Source: JAICWY01 sp964531205
Lineage (GTDB): Bacteria > Vulcanimicrobiota > Vulcanimicrobiia > Vulcanimicrobiales > Vulcanimicrobiaceae
Reading direction: 5' to 3'
Assembly (NCBI GenBank): GCA_964531205.1
Contig: CAZHGH010000043.1
Span: 1-25,045 of the forward strand
DNA length: 25,045 nucleotides
Shown: positions 7,362 to 14,480 of the stretch, one piece after another
How the letters are laid out: every line of letters begins with the position of its first letter
Position numbering within the stretch: the first letter of the stretch is position 1
Notes under the pieces: model-generated
Database searches by the model: none
What the model saw: the letters and a program-made list of their open reading frames with translations, nothing else
What the model was told of the DNA's origin: nothing
Position numbers and translations under genes: made by a program

Positions 7362-8875
7362 TCCGCTGCCACTGCGGCCGCGGGCATCGGTATCGCGCCG
7401 CTGCGGCGCGACGGGCGCATGAAAAATACCAGCGGCGTGCAGACGAAGAACACGATAGCGCAGAGACGGAACAAGTAATCGTAGCTGATCACCGATGACT
7501 CCGTACCGACAATTTGCGAAAGTACCGGTATGGAGTAGCCGTGCGTATTCGTCACGCCGGACGCAAGTGCGTTCTGTGCGATCGCGGTTTCACGTGCAAG
7601 CAACGTTGTAAGAATCGCAATGCCGAAGCTCCCGCCGAGCTGACGCAGCAGCGTGGAGACTCCGGTCGCGCCGGCAAGCTCTTCCTTCGGTACCGCTGCG
7701 AGCGTTACAGTCGAGAGCGGCACGAATAAAAAGCCCAAGCCGAACCCTTGCACCACGCGCGGCCAGAAGACGTCCCAGTAGCCGGCCTGTTCGTTTAATC
7801 CGCCGAGCCACCACATCGAGATTCCGAAGACGACCATCCCGAAACCCACGAGAATGCGCGGATCGATCTTGCCAGGCGGAATGCGGCCGACGATAACCAT
7901 GCTGACGGCGGTTGCAATTGCGCCGGGCAACAACGCCATACCCGTGTCGAAAGCCGTAAAGCCGAGGACGCCTTGAAAGAACAACGGCAAGATCAAACTG
8001 GTCCCGAATAAGCCGAACCCCGCGATAACGCCGATGATGTTTCCAATCGTAAACGTTCGAAAGCGGAAGACATTCAAGTCGACGAGCGGATGGCGATCGT
8101 TGAGTGTCTTATAGATGAACCACGTGAGCGACACAACCGAAACGATGGTGAGAATCCAGATGGTGCTGGATTGATACCAATCATCATGCTGGCCGCGCTC
8201 GAGTACGTATTGAAGCGAAGCTAAACCGGCGGAAAGTAAACCCAAGCCGGTCCAATCCACGCCACCCTTCGGTTTTTGCAAAAAACTTGGATTCGGGATG
8301 AACATCAGCGTCATGATGAACGCGACGATTCCGATGGGAATATTGATGTAGAAAATCAGCGGCCACGAATAGTTGTCGACGATGTAACCGCCGAGCGTCG
8401 GACCGATTGCCGGTCCGACCATCGCTCCTAATCCGAAGATCGCCATGGCTGAGCCGCGTTTTTCCGGCGGATAGGTTTCGAAGAGAATCGCTTGCGCAGT
8501 CGGCTGCAGCGCGCCGCCGCCGAATCCTTGCAGCACGCGATAGAAGACCAACTGCCAGATGCTGTGCGCGGTTCCACACAGGAACGACGCAATAGTAAAT
8601 ATCGCGAGGCATCCGGCGTAAAATGTCTTACGTCCGAAAAAGGCGGTCAACCACCCGTTCAGCGGCATGGTGATGACGCTCGCCAAAATATAGCCCGTAG
8701 CGACCCAGGAAACTTCGTCGATTGACGCACCGAGATTGCCGGCGATGTCGTTCAACGCGACGTTCACAATCGTCGCGTCGATGATCGCCATGATCATTCC
8801 GAGCATCACGGTGAGCGTGATGAGCGCAACTGGGGCGTTGTGACGTTGGCGAAACGGGCTCGACATCCGGGCCAT
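7358..8875 (-). CDS. MFS multidrug exporter, DHA2 (EmrB/QacA) family
   Basis: The 505-residue inner-membrane drug:H+ antiporter has about 14 predicted helices. Family marks are the helix-1 motif IIDATIVNVAL, the motif A loop GWLTAFFGRK, and the DHA2 segment RVLQGFGGGALQPTAQAIL. The antiporter motif C region GLGAMVGPAIGPTLGGYIV and the later VQGFGLGFLFVPLSTVTLA follow. ATG 8875 was chosen because the upstream in-frame extension is polar and unlike an MFS N-terminus; ATG 8866 is an alternative. It is divergent from the multicopper oxidase-ZIP gene. No membrane-fusion partner (EmrA) or TetR regulator lies next to it, so it may act alone. The substrate is unknown. Confidence 0.92.
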   Translation of the reverse strand: MARMSSPFRQRHNAPVALITLTVMLGMIMAIIDATIVNVALNDIAGNLGASIDEVSWVATGYILASVITMPLNGWLTAFFGRKTFYAGCLAIFTIASFLCGTAHSIWQLVFYRVLQGFGGGALQPTAQAILFETYPPEKRGSAMAIFGLGAMVGPAIGPTLGGYIVDNYSWPLIFYINIPIGIVAFIMTLMFIPNPSFLQKPKGGVDWTGLGLLSAGLASLQYVLERGQHDDWYQSSTIWILTIVSVVSLTWFIYKTLNDRHPLVDLNVFRFRTFTIGNIIGVIAGFGLFGTSLILPLFFQGVLGFTAFDTGMALLPGAIATAVSMVIVGRIPPGKIDPRILVGFGMVVFGISMWWLGGLNEQAGYWDVFWPRVVQGFGLGFLFVPLSTVTLAAVPKEELAGATGVSTLLRQLGGSFGIAILTTLLARETAIAQNALASGVTNTHGYSIPVLSQIVGTESSVISYDYLFRLCAIVFFVCTPLVFFMRPSRRSGAIPMPAAAVAAD

Positions 8876-8988
8876 GGTACGCCCGTGTGTTCCCCGGAAC
8901 CTAGGCCGTGGCTGAGAGCGGAAAATCGAACTAGCAGCCGGCGGTGTCACGAACGCAATTACGATTGCAGAGGAGCCGGCGTTCCTTG

Positions 8989-9043
8989 GCCGATAAGTAT
9001 TAGGCATGCCGAATCGGCCCGTTCGCTTTACCTACATTCTAAC
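8989..9043 (+). repeat. 55-bp duplicate, left copy (contig end)
   Basis: This stretch is identical over all 55 bases to 9144-9198 on the other side of the N run. It begins GCCGATAAGTATTAGGC and ends ACATTCTAAC. The left copy ends exactly where the N run begins, which marks it as overlapping contig ends and not a biological repeat. Confidence 0.97.
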
Positions 9044-9143
9044 NNNNNNNNNNNNNNNNNNNNNNNNNNNNNNNNNNNNNNNNNNNNNNNNNNNNNNNNN
9101 NNNNNNNNNNNNNNNNNNNNNNNNNNNNNNNNNNNNNNNNNNN
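9044..9143. other. Scaffold gap of 100 N (probably spurious)
   Basis: Exactly 100 N, a conventional placeholder for unknown length. Both flanks carry the same 55 bases, so the two contigs can be joined with no missing sequence. Confidence 0.98.
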
Positions 9144-9198
9144 GCCGATAAGTATTAGGCATGCCGAATCGGCCCGTTCGCTTTACCTACATTCTAAC
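9144..9198 (+). repeat. 55-bp duplicate, right copy (contig start)
   Basis: This is the exact copy of 8989-9043, starting at the first base after the N run. It contains the start codon of the multicopper oxidase-ZIP gene and its first codons. The left copy carries the same start at 9006. Confidence 0.97.
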
Positions 9199-11053
9199 CG
9201 CGCTTATTCTGCTGCTCTGCGGTCTCTGCGGGGTGGCGTTTGCAGACACGGATGAAACCACTACGGGCGTCGATCCGACAACTGTCGGATTGCAGCCGAT
9301 ACACGGACCGATTCCGGTGGCGACGGCGGCGCCTGGCGAATCGCGGCTCGTAAAGCGAGAGGACGGCACGTACCAAGCCGTTCCGGACGCGCGCGGCCGG
9401 ACCCGGGTCTTTCATTTAATCGAACGCGACGCGCCATGGACGCTGCAGCCGGGCCTGACGGTCATGGCAAAAACCTACAACGGCGTCGTTCCGGGGCCCA
9501 CTCTGGTTGTGAACCAAGGCGACCGCGTCGTCATCGATTACCACAATGCACAAAGCGTTCCGGATACGCTGCATCTTCACGGCATTCATGGCATTCCGGT
9601 CCAGATGGACGGCGTTGCCGGCATCTCGCAGCCGATGGTCATGCCCGGCGGACGCTATGAGTACGTCTTCACCGCGAACGATCCGGGCACGTTCGTGTAT
9701 CACACGCATGACAACGAAGAGATGCTCAATAGCGGCTTGTACGGCGCGATAGTCGTGCTGCCGTCGCATCCTTTACAGCAAGAGCGCGCGGACCGCGATG
9801 ACGTTGAGGTCATCTCATCCTGGGCCATTCAAAGTCTCGCGGAAAATCATTTCACGCTCAACGGCAAAGAGTATCCGGCAACGGCGCCGATCGATGTGCG
9901 GAAAGGTCAGCGCGTGCGTATCCGCTGGATCAACATCTCCGGCGAAAGCTTTCACACGATGCATACGCACGGACATTATCAAAGCGTGATCGCGCGCGAT
10001 GCGCAGCCGGTAACGTGGCGCGACTCCGAAGATACGGTTGAACTAGGTCCGGGACAGCGCGCCGACGTTATCGTCACAGCGAATCAGTCGCCGGGAAATT
10101 GGCTCGTCCATTGCCATGTCATCGACCACACCGAAGATGCGCAAGGGATGCCTGACGGACTTGTCACGGTGATACATTACGCGGGCGCGCCGAACAATGC
10201 AGCGGCAATGAATACCGAGATGCGCGGCATGCTGCCGAGCTTTGGAACCGTCGGACGCGGTCCGCTTTCGTTCGGATGGACGGTCGTGCTCGGCGCGATC
10301 GCCGGTCTGACGATCTTCCTCGGTTTACCGATCGCGCGCATGCGTAACGTTTCACCGGCGGCGATCGGCGCGCTCAATGCGATTGCCATCGGCATTCTGG
10401 TGTATCTGGTCGTCGAGATCGCAGGCAACGCAACCGCGCCGCTCGTGCAGGCCGTGCAGCATTTGCATCGTGCTGGCGGCTCGCCATGGCATGTCATCGC
10501 GCTAGCATCTGCGTATGTCGGCGGCCTCTTCGTAGGTCTCGTCGGTTTGGGTGCGCTAGCGACCAGGTTGTCGAAGCGCGCTGCGGCGCAGGCGCACGAT
10601 CCGTACGTGCTCGCATCCATCATCGCGATCGGCATCGGCGCGCACAATTTCGCGGAAGGTCTGGCAATAGGCGCATCCGCGGCAAGCGGTGCGACGGCAA
10701 TTGCAGTCGGCCTCATCATCGGTTTCGGCTTGCACAACGCGACCGAAGGCTTCGGTATCGCGGCGCCCCTGGCGGGACGCGTGGTTCCTCGTAAACGCTT
10801 GCTCTTTGTGGCGGGCTTAGTTGCCGGCGGTCCGACGTTCTTAGGAACGGTGATCGGGTACACGTTCCACTCGACGGTTATCTCCGTACTCTTCCTCGCA
10901 ACCGCGATAGGTGCGCTCGTTTTCGTCATCGGCGAACTGTGGGGCGTGCTGCGCCGTATGCCGGGAATCAACGCGGCGATGACCTCTGCGCTCGCGTGCG
11001 GTTTCTTCATCGCGCTGGCAACGGAATTGATTCTCGACTTGAACGGCGGCTGA
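9161..11053 (+). CDS. Multicopper oxidase fused to a ZIP metal permease
   Basis: The 630-residue chain begins with a signal or anchor helix (about 10-28, possible cleavage after AFA). Residues about 75-340 form a two-cupredoxin multicopper oxidase with all four copper motifs: HLHG (138-141), HTH (181-183), HTMHTHGH (265-272) and HCHVIDH (317-323) followed by QGM (328-330). From about 368 to the end there are about eight hydrophobic helices of a ZIP transporter. The metal-site motifs are HNFAEG (495-500) and HNATEG (525-530). The oxidase would face outside and the permease would cross the membrane. By analogy with Fet3/Ftr1 it might oxidise Fe(II), Mn(II) or Cu(I) and import or sense the metal, which is inference. 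The reading frame is continuous with no gap inside. The two parts are each well supported; the joint function is not. Confidence 0.93.
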   Translation: MPNRPVRFTYILTALILLLCGLCGVAFADTDETTTGVDPTTVGLQPIHGPIPVATAAPGESRLVKREDGTYQAVPDARGRTRVFHLIERDAPWTLQPGLTVMAKTYNGVVPGPTLVVNQGDRVVIDYHNAQSVPDTLHLHGIHGIPVQMDGVAGISQPMVMPGGRYEYVFTANDPGTFVYHTHDNEEMLNSGLYGAIVVLPSHPLQQERADRDDVEVISSWAIQSLAENHFTLNGKEYPATAPIDVRKGQRVRIRWINISGESFHTMHTHGHYQSVIARDAQPVTWRDSEDTVELGPGQRADVIVTANQSPGNWLVHCHVIDHTEDAQGMPDGLVTVIHYAGAPNNAAAMNTEMRGMLPSFGTVGRGPLSFGWTVVLGAIAGLTIFLGLPIARMRNVSPAAIGALNAIAIGILVYLVVEIAGNATAPLVQAVQHLHRAGGSPWHVIALASAYVGGLFVGLVGLGALATRLSKRAAAQAHDPYVLASIIAIGIGAHNFAEGLAIGASAASGATAIAVGLIIGFGLHNATEGFGIAAPLAGRVVPRKRLLFVAGLVAGGPTFLGTVIGYTFHSTVISVLFLATAIGALVFVIGELWGVLRRMPGINAAMTSALACGFFIALATELILDLNGG

Positions 11054-11082
11054 TCTCTTCCGATGCCGGGAACAATGAGCCT

Positions 11083-11757
11083 ATGAAGATAGGAATCGTT
11101 GGATCCGGCAACATCGGCGCTACCCTCGGCCGCCTGTGGGCCAAAGCCGGACATCAGCTCTACTTCAGCTTTTCGCGCGACGAACAAAAGCTCGAACAGC
11201 TCGCGCAGGAAGCTGGAAACGACTCAAAGGCCGCCACACCATACGATGCGGTGCGCTGCTCCGAAGTAGTGCTCTTTTCGGTTCCGTGGCGAGCGCAAGA
11301 CGAAGCGATCAAACAGATCGGCCGGTTCGAAGGGCAAATCGTTATCGACACAACGAATGCGTATATCGACGACGACATGAACGTTCAGGAATTTCCTGAG
11401 AAAGACTCTTCAAGCGAGCACATCGCGCGCAAGTGCGAGGGTGCGAAAGTCATCAAGGGCTTTAACACCTTGCGCGCAGGCACGCTGCGTGACCGCTCCG
11501 GTCAGGGCATTGTCGTGTTCTACGCCGGCAACTTCCCGGCCGTGAAGCAAAACGAGGTCGCGCAACTCATTCGCGACGCCGGATTCGTGCCGTTCGACGT
11601 CGGGCCGTTGCATGAAGGGAAGAAACAAGAGCCCGGCACGGATCGCTACATGAAAGAGCTCACGATGGACGAAGCGCAGCGTCTCGCGGGCGAGCCGGCC
11701 GAGTCGAAGACAACGACCGGAGAAATCGAAACACCGCAGCGGCAACCGGCGCGATAG
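11083..11757 (+). CDS. NADP/F420-dependent oxidoreductase-like protein
   Basis: The 224-residue protein opens with a Rossmann nucleotide-binding motif GIVGSGNIGATLGRLW (G7, G9, G12). It continues as the family of F420H2:NADP+ oxidoreductase-like proteins (pfam F420_oxidored), with the core segments VVLFSVPW, VIDTTNAY and KGFNTL. Family members reduce or oxidise a cofactor with NADP(H), but many homologues in species lacking F420 act on other substrates. The last 30 residues are polar and likely disordered. ATG 11083 lies 29 bases after the fusion gene's stop; the upstream in-frame extension overlaps that gene and was dropped. The next gene begins 10 bases after its stop, so the three genes are probably co-transcribed. 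Confidence 0.85.
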   Translation: MKIGIVGSGNIGATLGRLWAKAGHQLYFSFSRDEQKLEQLAQEAGNDSKAATPYDAVRCSEVVLFSVPWRAQDEAIKQIGRFEGQIVIDTTNAYIDDDMNVQEFPEKDSSSEHIARKCEGAKVIKGFNTLRAGTLRDRSGQGIVVFYAGNFPAVKQNEVAQLIRDAGFVPFDVGPLHEGKKQEPGTDRYMKELTMDEAQRLAGEPAESKTTTGEIETPQRQPAR

Positions 11758-11767
11758 CAACGCGGTT

Positions 11768-12730
11768 ATGGGCCCCATGACCACGCAAGTTAAGCCCCAG
11801 TTTCCCGACGAACAGAGCGCGGAAGGCGCGTTTATCCGGCAAGGCGACGCCTTCCGCCGCTGGATTAAAGCGGATGGCACCGGCGATTTTCCGGTCGAAG
11901 CCGGACGCTATCATCTCTACGTCTCGTACGCATGTCCGTGGGCGCACCGCACCATCATCGTGCGCAAGCTCAAACGGTTGGAAGACGCGATCGGTATGAC
12001 CGTGGTCGACCCGATTCGGGATGAAGAAACGGGCTGGGCCTTTCGAGACGTTCCGGGTGCGTCGCACGATCCGATCAACGGCTTCAAGTATCTTCGTGAA
12101 GCGTACGTTGCGACCGATCCGAAGTATCGCGGTCGAGTAACGGTTCCGGTGCTGTGGGACAAAAAGATACAGCAGATCGTGAGCAACTCCGACGACGACA
12201 TCATGCGGATGATGGAGACGGAGTTCGATGCACTCGGTGACGCATCGCTGGTTCTTTATCCGCGCGAACACCGCGATGAAATCGAAACGCTGAACGAGTG
12301 GCTATACGAGACGCTGAACAACGGCGTGTACAAGGCCGGCTTCGCAACGAGCCAGCATGTGTACGAGCACGAAGCGTATCGCGTGTTCGAAACGCTCGAT
12401 AAACTTGAAGAGCGTCTCGCAAAACGCCGTTACTTGGTGGCGCCGCATCCCGTCGAAAGCGATTGGCGCGCCTTCGTGACGCTGATCCGGTTCGACGCAG
12501 TCTACTACGGCCATTTTAAGTGCAATCTGCGCCGTATCATCGACTACCCGAATCTGTGGGGATACGTACGCGATCTCTATCAAATTCCGGGCGTGGCTGA
12601 GACCGTGAACTTCGACCACATCAAACGGCACTATTACTACACGCACGACGACATCAACCCAACACGCATCGTCCCAATTGGTCCAGTCCTTGAACTAGAC
12701 TCGCCCCACAATCGCCAATCGCTTCAGTGA
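11768..12730 (+). CDS. yqjG: Glutathionyl-hydroquinone reductase (xi-class GST)
   Basis: The 320-residue enzyme uses glutathione to reduce glutathionyl-hydroquinones back to hydroquinones, in the cytoplasm. The catalytic Cys56 lies in the hallmark YACPWAHR. The glutathione-binding segment VPVLWDKKIQQIVSNSDDDI follows, then an all-helical C-terminal half with RFDAVYYGHFKCN. The size and order match EcYqjG-type proteins. ATG 11768 is used; ATG 11777 (M4) is an alternative, and no clear Shine-Dalgarno decides. It is the last gene of the run starting at 9161. Its place after a multicopper oxidase, a family that often oxidises phenols and quinols, may reflect quinone detoxification. Confidence 0.92.
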   Translation: MGPMTTQVKPQFPDEQSAEGAFIRQGDAFRRWIKADGTGDFPVEAGRYHLYVSYACPWAHRTIIVRKLKRLEDAIGMTVVDPIRDEETGWAFRDVPGASHDPINGFKYLREAYVATDPKYRGRVTVPVLWDKKIQQIVSNSDDDIMRMMETEFDALGDASLVLYPREHRDEIETLNEWLYETLNNGVYKAGFATSQHVYEHEAYRVFETLDKLEERLAKRRYLVAPHPVESDWRAFVTLIRFDAVYYGHFKCNLRRIIDYPNLWGYVRDLYQIPGVAETVNFDHIKRHYYYTHDDINPTRIVPIGPVLELDSPHNRQSLQ

Positions 12731-12742
12731 AGGGAGAAGGGG

Positions 12743-12796
12743 GTCCTGAGGTATCGAAGGGCCGGGGGACCCGGCGCCCTTCGACGGGCTCAGGAC
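12743..12796. repeat. REP-like hairpin element
   Basis: This is an imperfect inverted repeat. GTCCTGAG...TCGAAGGGC on the left pairs with GCCCTTCGA...CTCAGGAC on the right, with an inner CCGGG/CCCGG stem. It follows the stop at 12730 by 12 bases. No T-run follows, so it is not a standard terminator. Parts of it recur at 16378-16423. The CCCTTCGA...CTCAGG core resembles intergenic palindromic repeats found in many bacteria. Confidence 0.75.
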
Positions 12797-12874
12797 GCTG
12801 GGGGGCGTGTAGCGCGCAGCGCGGATACGCCTGTTAAAGTAGACGAGCCGCACGGCCGCGAAGCGCTGCCGTAA

Positions 12875-13507
12875 GTGGATTTTAAGTTCGCGCTAACGGC
12901 GTTTGCTACAGCGTTTACGATCATCGATCCGATCGGCATGATTCCGCTCACGCTTGCCGCGACTGTTGCGTTGCCGGCGGAGCGGCGCACGAAGATCGTC
13001 GATCAAGCCGTTATTGTCGCAGGCATCGTGATGCTGGTGATGGGTCTGGTTGGAAGACCGCTGCTGAACTACTTGGGCATTACGCTGGAAGCGTTTCTGA
13101 TCGCCGGCGGCATTCTGCTGTTTCTGATTGCGATCGACATGTTGTTTGCGCGGCCAACCGGCGCGAAACGCACGGACGAAGAAGAACGCGAAGCCGCGAC
13201 TGCCGAAAATCCGGCAGTCTTTCCGCTCGCGATTCCGATGATTGCGGGTCCTGGTACGATAGCAACGGTGATGCTGCTTGTGAATCTTGCACGCGGCGAC
13301 GGCGTGCGGCTCATGACGGTTGCAGCTGCGTGCGGTCTCGCGCTGTTCATCACGTGGCTCTTCATGCGCGGCGCGACGAAGTTTCAGCATCTCATCGGCA
13401 GCACCGGAATTCACGTCGTCACGCGAGTCCTCGGCATTATCCTGGCAGCGCTTGCGGTGCAGTTTGTATTAAACGGCTTAATCCAGACAAGTCTCTTCAA
13501 GCGGTAG
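12875..13507 (+). CDS. MarC family integral membrane protein
   Basis: The 210-residue membrane protein has about six helices. It carries the family signatures TIIDPIGMIPLTLA near the N-terminus, FLIAGGILLFLIAIDMLF in the middle, and PLAIPMIAGPGTIATVMLL in the second repeat. The two I-x-D/A-P-x repeat halves are visible. The family is named from the mar locus, but its function is unsettled; it does not by itself confer multiple drug resistance. The start is GTG 12875, with no good ribosome-binding site seen. A hydrophilic loop (GAKRTDEEEREAATAEN) separates the halves. It stands alone between a REP-like element and a small ORF. The last bases of the gene lie in an inverted repeat (13496-13517). 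Confidence 0.92.
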   Translation: MDFKFALTAFATAFTIIDPIGMIPLTLAATVALPAERRTKIVDQAVIVAGIVMLVMGLVGRPLLNYLGITLEAFLIAGGILLFLIAIDMLFARPTGAKRTDEEEREAATAENPAVFPLAIPMIAGPGTIATVMLLVNLARGDGVRLMTVAAACGLALFITWLFMRGATKFQHLIGSTGIHVVTRVLGIILAALAVQFVLNGLIQTSLFKR

Positions 13508-13517
13508 GCCGCTTGAA
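13496..13517. repeat. Inverted repeat over the marC stop codon
   Basis: TTCAAGCGG-TAGG-CCGCTTGAA is a perfect 9-bp stem with a 4-base loop that contains the marC stop codon. It has no T-run on either strand. It may protect the 3' end, act as a weak terminator, or serve as an operator for the -10 box 8 bases downstream. Confidence 0.55.
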
Positions 13518-13524
13518 AACGCGG

Positions 13525-13530
13525 TATAAT
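13525..13530 (+). promoter_or_regulatory. -10 box TATAAT
   Basis: A perfect TATAAT lies 6 bases before ATG 13537. No -35 was found at 16-18 bases; that spot falls inside the inverted repeat, where an activator might bind. Transcription would start at or next to the ATG. Confidence 0.5.
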
Positions 13531-13536
13531 GCTCCT

Positions 13537-13761
13537 ATGAACAGTATGATTGTTCGGCCCGCGGTCATTGGGTCATTACCGTTACGCAGCGGCAGCGAGC
13601 GCCGTTGCGTCGCTACCGTGCTCTCGTGCGAGCCCCGCTATCGCATTCTGAGGTTTGTCCACAGAGATGGCCTCCGGGCACTGCGCCATTCGCGTCTGAG
13701 CATGCTGCTACGCACGCACTGGCACTTCATCCGTACGCATAGTTCTTGGAGCCGCGTTTAG
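13537..13761 (+). CDS. Small basic ORF of unknown function
   Basis: A 74-codon ORF starts at an ATG placed 6 bases after a consensus -10 box. The product is unusually rich in Arg and His (for example LRTHWHFIRTHSSWSRV at its end) and has no recognisable domain, signal or membrane helix. It fills the gap between marC and the DUF2086 gene. Coding evidence is weak: the only support is the placed start and the absence of another feature. It could instead be an untranslated leader or small RNA for the downstream gene. Confidence 0.3.
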   Translation: MNSMIVRPAVIGSLPLRSGSERRCVATVLSCEPRYRILRFVHRDGLRALRHSRLSMLLRTHWHFIRTHSSWSRV

Positions 13762-13799
13762 CCGCAAGATCCGGGTCGACCATCCCGTCGCTGCATGCG

Positions 13800-14480
13800 A
13801 TGCTGCACGACGTGAACGTCGATGACCAACTTCTCGCTCAAGGGTACGCGCACGTACCCCATTTTCTACCGGCTTCCGAGTGCCGGCGCTTGCGCGCGTA
13901 CTATGATGATGAGTCGCGCTTCCGTTCGCGTATCGTTATGGAACGCCATAATTTTGGACAGGGCGAGTACAAGTACTTTGCCTACCCTCTGCCTGCAGAG
14001 ATAGCACACCTGCGTGAATCGCTATACCGCGACCTTGCACCGCTTGCCAACAGATGGAACGAGTTGCTGGGCGTTTCTCAGCGTTATCCCACCGCTCAGC
14101 AGCAATATTTACTGGAATGCAAAGAGCACGGACAAACGCGCCCTACTGCGCTGATGCTGCGATACCGCGCCGGCGATTACAATTGCCTGCATCAAGACAC
14201 GTACGGCGAGCTTGCGTTTCCCTTTCAAGCTACTGCGTTTCTAAGCGATCGAAGCGAATATACAGGCGGCGAATTCGTCCTAGTGGAGCAGCGTCCGCGC
14301 GCGCAAAGCCGGCCGATCGTTATCGCACCGGATCAGGGCGATTTGCTGATCATTCCGAATCGCTATCGTCCGGTACGGGGTACGCGCGGATATTACCGCA
14401 CGGTGTTCCGTCATGGCGTCAGTACGATCCACAACGGCGAGCGGTTTGCGCTCGGCATCATTTTGCATGACGCGCAATAG
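13800..14480 (+). CDS. 2OG-Fe(II) oxygenase, DUF2086 (Oxygenase-NA) family
   Basis: The 226-residue protein matches PF09859 as remembered. It has RYRAGDYNCLHQDTYGE, FTGGEF-like YTGGEFVLVEQRPRAQSRP, the segment PVRGTRGYYR, and a closing GIILHDA. The iron ligands are H131 and D133 in LHQD, and H205 in FRHGVS. R215 is placed to bind 2-oxoglutarate. The Pfam family was described as likely to act on damaged or methylated nucleic acid, by analogy with AlkB; this is not well proven. ATG 13800 was chosen; a TTG at 13746 would add 18 residues but overlaps the small ORF. Its 3' end overlaps the next gene by 14 bases, which implies coupling. Confidence 0.88.
   Translation: MLHDVNVDDQLLAQGYAHVPHFLPASECRRLRAYYDDESRFRSRIVMERHNFGQGEYKYFAYPLPAEIAHLRESLYRDLAPLANRWNELLGVSQRYPTAQQQYLLECKEHGQTRPTALMLRYRAGDYNCLHQDTYGELAFPFQATAFLSDRSEYTGGEFVLVEQRPRAQSRPIVIAPDQGDLLIIPNRYRPVRGTRGYYRTVFRHGVSTIHNGERFALGIILHDAQ

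Larger units (their letters stand above)
8876..9160. other. Divergent intergenic region with assembly artefact
   Basis: This holds the upstream regions of the MFS and multicopper oxidase-ZIP genes. The unique part is 8876-8988. The remainder is a duplicated 55-mer around 100 N. After merging the copies the true spacing between the two starts would be about 130 bases. No convincing promoter hexamers or gene were found. Confidence 0.6.

Noticed and set aside
9044..9198. Biological direct repeat flanking an inserted element
   Set aside because: The two copies abut the N run exactly and contain the same start codon, which fits overlapping contig ends better than target-site duplication.
10177..11187. 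336-codon open frame opposite the multicopper oxidase-ZIP gene
   Set aside because: It is antisense to strongly supported ZIP sequence, with low-complexity composition (Ala, Pro, Ser, Thr) and no motif.
13330..13536. N-terminal extension of the small ORF into marC
   Set aside because: This segment is out of frame with marC and encodes Arg/His-rich shadow sequence; the start after the TATAAT box is more plausible.
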